From the NCBI RefSeq assembly GCF_003073045.1, contig NC_037594.1, forward strand, positions 33,428,338 to 33,492,337: a stretch of 64,000 bases of DNA, written 5' to 3'. The stretch's first letter is position 1, and each line of letters opens with the position of its first letter. The translations under genes were made by a program, and so were the position numbers. Shown here piece after piece: positions 60,571 to 64,000 of the stretch. Source of the stretch: Pomacea canaliculata (lineage: Eukaryota > Mollusca > Gastropoda > Architaenioglossa > Ampullariidae). The notes below the pieces were generated by a model, which saw nothing but the letters and a program-made list of their open reading frames with translations, was not told the DNA's origin and made no database searches.

Positions 60571-62529
60571 CCTGTTAACGAGACTGAACGACAGTTCCTT
60601 TCCTCGGGATTAGGTTGTCGAAGTGGTTGGTGTATCCTCAGCGATGGGCGTTCGACAGAGACAGCCCCTACAGGGAGTTAGAATTACAGTTGTATGGGGT
60701 CGCTGGGTAATAAGCAGGTGGACTCTCCGTGGGTTGCCTCTCTCACTCAGCAAAGTAGCATTGGAAAGACACGGTCTGTTTACAGGGTGACACACTTTAA
60801 AGTTGGAATTCTTTTGTGCTGTCATGACATGGGTACTCCATAAAAGTACGTGTTAGGATCCGTGTTTGCGTGTTCATTTCTCCAAAGAGAGCGAGAGAGA
60901 AAGAGATGATAGAAATGTAACCAATTGCATGTACCGTTAGAAAACCTTGTGTATCGGTAGGCACATAGTGGCCAGAAGGTGGAGCAATACATCGAAATGA
61001 TCAGACGATCTTCCGTTATCATGCGCTAGTAGGGAAGACGATTGTGAAACACTTTTTTTAACCTTGAAGGTATTAAACCTTATATGATTGAACCTGCTGA
61101 TTGAGAAGGTTCGAAACTCCAAACACAATATTCTCAGATGGCAGCCAGCGAAGAACTACTTCATAATAATATGTGTAACATCGTTGATATTCGTCAAATT
61201 TATCAAGCTGCAGAGGGCCATTACAATTTATATTTGTCCGTTCACTTAATGCCACAAAAGCCTCGTGTGAAAATTTACCCTTGGCACTGATTCATACGGG
61301 TAAAGCTTTTCATGCGGTTGTTGGTGTTAATAACAGTTAAAAAAGGGACACCAACAGCACAAATTTAAAACAAAGTGGAAAAGAGATATATTTTCGATGT
61401 TGCAGCAGTGGCGTAAGAAGCTGCTCGGCTTTTATCGGTTGAGGTGGGTAACTCATCGCTGACAATGATTGATGCTTATTTGTTTGCTTCGTCAATAGCT
61501 TTTTTAAAGAGGGCGGCAGAACTCAAAAGTTAAAAGTTGAACTTAGGGTAGATTTATCAAGAGAACATCAGTGTTCATGCATCTGCTCTGTGTTTCTGTA
61601 TAGTCGGCACGGACCCTGGAAGAAGGGCTTTTGTGGTACCTCAAAACCCTCTTGACTTTTCAGTGTATACCTGTTACAGAGTAACAGTCAGGAGCAAAGT
61701 GGTTTTCACATGCTACACAGACTGCTGTGTAGGCGCAGTGAAGTCAGCTCTACACACACATGATGCCACTGTCTTCTCAACAATAAATCCTTTGGAAACA
61801 TACCAACACAAACCTGTGCATTCAACATGATAGGAGAGTTTTGTTTCCATGTCTGCGTTTGTGCTTTAGAGATTTGGTATTTTGGGGGCAACTTGTATCA
61901 GCCATACTGGGATTTAGTGCTGTTTATGTTTTAAACTGTGCTTTATGCCAAGCCAGGAACTAAGGCAGAAGAAGGTGTCACATGCGCATAAATACAACGA
62001 GCACTAGATCTTCACTGCATCAGTGACAAGTTCTTTATCTTGCTCCACTGGACCACTCAAGCTTGTGTGCTACTCCTGATGGTTTAATTTAATTACTTTC
62101 ACTCTCTGTCCTTCCTTCGTGACTATCGTGAAAACAAAACTTACATTTCAAAGGAAGCTAAGGTAAACAACTTTATTTCTGACATTTTGTCGAAAATTGA
62201 AGCATTGCAATCTTTTATGAAGAAAAATTAAAGATCTGTTATCATGATGTCATAATTATTGTCCACGATACAACAATCAAGAACAGTGACCACAAAATTA
62301 CAAATATTTGGATGAAGCAGACAAAATCATATTCACACAAATAGTCAAAGGTAAGAAAAAGTTGTAGACAAGAGTATGTGATAAATTGTCTGACACTAGA
62401 AGACTTTTTACAAGTAAAAACTGAATATTGAGACTGGATACTCACTCATATTTACGCACACATACGCGCGAACAGAGAGAGTGAAGAGAAGAAATGCTCA
62501 TCTATATAAGACTACAATACACTGACTGT
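60571..62529. other. Spacer between the two DOMON genes, no gene recognised
   Basis: Holds the promoter region of the downstream reeler-DOMON gene (no clear TATA box seen) and the 3' untranslated region of the upstream paralogue. No other exon recognised. Confidence 0.45.
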
Positions 62530-64000
62530 TTAAGGCTTTAAAAGACACCAAGCGGCAAGACATAAAGCAGATGTGATCAAAGCCGAAGTGCCGGTAAGCA
62601 TGGGAACAGCTCCACTGATGGTGAGCAGGTCCATCATGTCTGGCGAAATAGCGGTTTGCGTGTGCTTGCTGATCACATCAGTTCCTGCAAGGTGTCATAG
62701 TTAAACACTTTGTAATGTTGAACAATCAAGAGAAGCAGTAGGAGATCCATAGCTTAGCCACCTGCATGTGCATGTTTAAACAAAATTTATACATAAACTG
62801 TACTTCACTTATTATTAAAGGTATTCTTGTATGTTTTTCTATTATTTTCAAACTTTCTTGTGATGGCATTTACTTTTTGTCTAATTTTTCGTTGTACAGA
62901 AACAGGAAAATTCAGAAAATTTAGAAATGAATGGGTAACATTAAAGTTAGTTATCTCCATTACTAATACCCATGGAATAACTAATTTAAAAACAGACCTG
63001 TGAGAATTAACTCCATTCTTAACTTAAAAGTTATTGATATTCATCTTCGTAAACATAAAAAACTTACATAGCGCCATATAACGGCCCTACGGGTAAGCGC
63101 AAGGCGAAAACAAAGAATCACATAAACACACACACGGACGCACACAATATTCCATGCAAACATGAAGTCTGTAGAATGCCATACGAGATGATCAAAGATG
63201 TGTTGCTAGCAGTTGCTACCATTAAGTACGAGTTGTTATTGTTGTTGTTGTAGTAATAACAATAACAATAACAATAACAATAACAACAGGGTAATATGCA
63301 GAATGTCTCTTTGAAAAGCCGTAAAGAGTTCACACACCCTCGGAAGGTAATAGGTGCAAATCCATAAATATAATACTTTCAAGACATTCAAAACTTGTCA
63401 TCATATTTCACGAGTTGCAAATCCACATGTTTGCGAGTATCGTAATGTGAAAGTCTAAAAGCCACATGCTTATGATGACAAAGGCCATGATAAATACTTT
63501 CTACTTTACTGAGAAAGTGTCAGAGACAAAGGTCAAACCCCTGACTAGTCAAGAATGTGTGTATGTGTGAGTGAGCGAAAGTTTTGCATGCAGTTTTACA
63601 CAAATAGTTATTTCCATTGACAAAATTATTTTAAAAAAACCAGTTCTCACTATTTTTTCCTGTCACGAAATTTCTTCACTCCCGGGATCACTTCTCTCCA
63701 CATGCGTCCTTCCTCTACGATTTTCGTTTCAGGTATACAAAAACTTTCGTTAACCAGTTCTATCACGTGATCATTTAGTTCAGTCCCTCAATTCACTCAC
63801 TCACACATTTTTGACCAGTCAGCGGCGAAAACCCTCGTCCCTGACATTAGATAATCTCATAATGATCAACATCATATTTTATTTCTTGCACTTCAGTGCA
63901 CTAAAGAAAATTACCTCGATAAAGAGGTCCCCATGCCAGGAAGAGGTAATATTTCTCTTTCCCGAGGTCGAAAGTCCTTGAACTGCCATCTTCCTTGATG
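62530..64000 (-). CDS. DOMON domain protein, tandem paralogue (partial, 3' exons only)
   Basis: Two exons on the minus strand. The one reaching the window edge (63915-64000) reads IKEDGSSRTFDLGKEKYY then LFLAWGPLYR, and the last (62530-62684) reads GTDVISKHTQTAISPDMMDL, ending in a hydrophobic tail with ALITSALCLAAW. Both match the last two exons of the neighbouring gene (FDLG....Y.FLAWG; GTDV..KH) with the same phase-1 junction. The 3' ends therefore show a tandem duplication in the same orientation. The last hydrophobic stretch again suggests a GPI or membrane anchor. The rest lies beyond 64000. Confidence 0.8.
63248..63290. repeat. (TAACAA)n / (AATAAC)n microsatellite
   Basis: Hexanucleotide-like AATAACAATAAC array in the intron between the last two exons of the partial DOMON gene. 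Confidence 0.85.

Overview
The window is animal nuclear DNA: AT-rich, with short coding exons separated by GT-AG introns, TATA boxes, AATAAA signals, many microsatellites and many decayed transposons. The HPDL, CCDC125 and MRPL43 orthologues, the reeler/DOMON proteins and the repeat types suggest a mollusc, most likely a gastropod. That identification is inference, because no species marker was seen.

Layout. 1-7.5 kb: no gene recognised; dispersed repeats, microsatellites and an RTE-type LINE fossil. 7.6-28.1 kb: a same-strand cluster of secreted cysteine-rich helical proteins. It holds copy A (7.6-11.75 kb, one base short in exon 2), a lone exon (12.8 kb), divergent copy D (19.6-22.0 kb) and copy B (24.0-28.1 kb, intact, 217 aa). 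Their cysteine layout recalls the insect 27-kDa hemolymph glycoprotein family (DUF1397). Copies A and B are one large duplication that also carried promoter, introns and a LINE fragment. 28.9-30.3 kb: a decayed L2/CR1-like LINE. 30.6-35.4 kb: HPDL in five exons, with DNA transposons in introns 1 and 4. 39.1-47.1 kb (minus): CCDC125 in at least eleven exons. 47.3-52.1 kb (plus): MRPL43 in three exons, starting 167 bp from CCDC125 and sharing a compact promoter with TCTCGCGAGA and ETS-type motifs. 52.5-60.6 kb (minus): a reeler-DOMON protein of the FRRS1-like type without a visible cytochrome b561 part. 62.5-64 kb (minus): the last exons of a tandem paralogue, cut by the window edge.

Mobile DNA includes two hAT elements with SPIN-like ends, one with a perfect 8-bp target duplication; a small hAT MITE; a pogo/Tigger-type MITE; a probable piggyBac remnant; a tRNA-derived SINE with a 13-bp target duplication; and two long inverted-repeat (foldback) elements in introns. 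The housekeeping genes show no functional linkage beyond the CCDC125/MRPL43 promoter. The two gene families (cysteine-rich secreted proteins and reeler/DOMON proteins) have grown by tandem duplication. No clearly new system was found; the best leads are the cysteine-rich cluster, the splice-donor minisatellite, the SPIN-like elements and the foldback elements.
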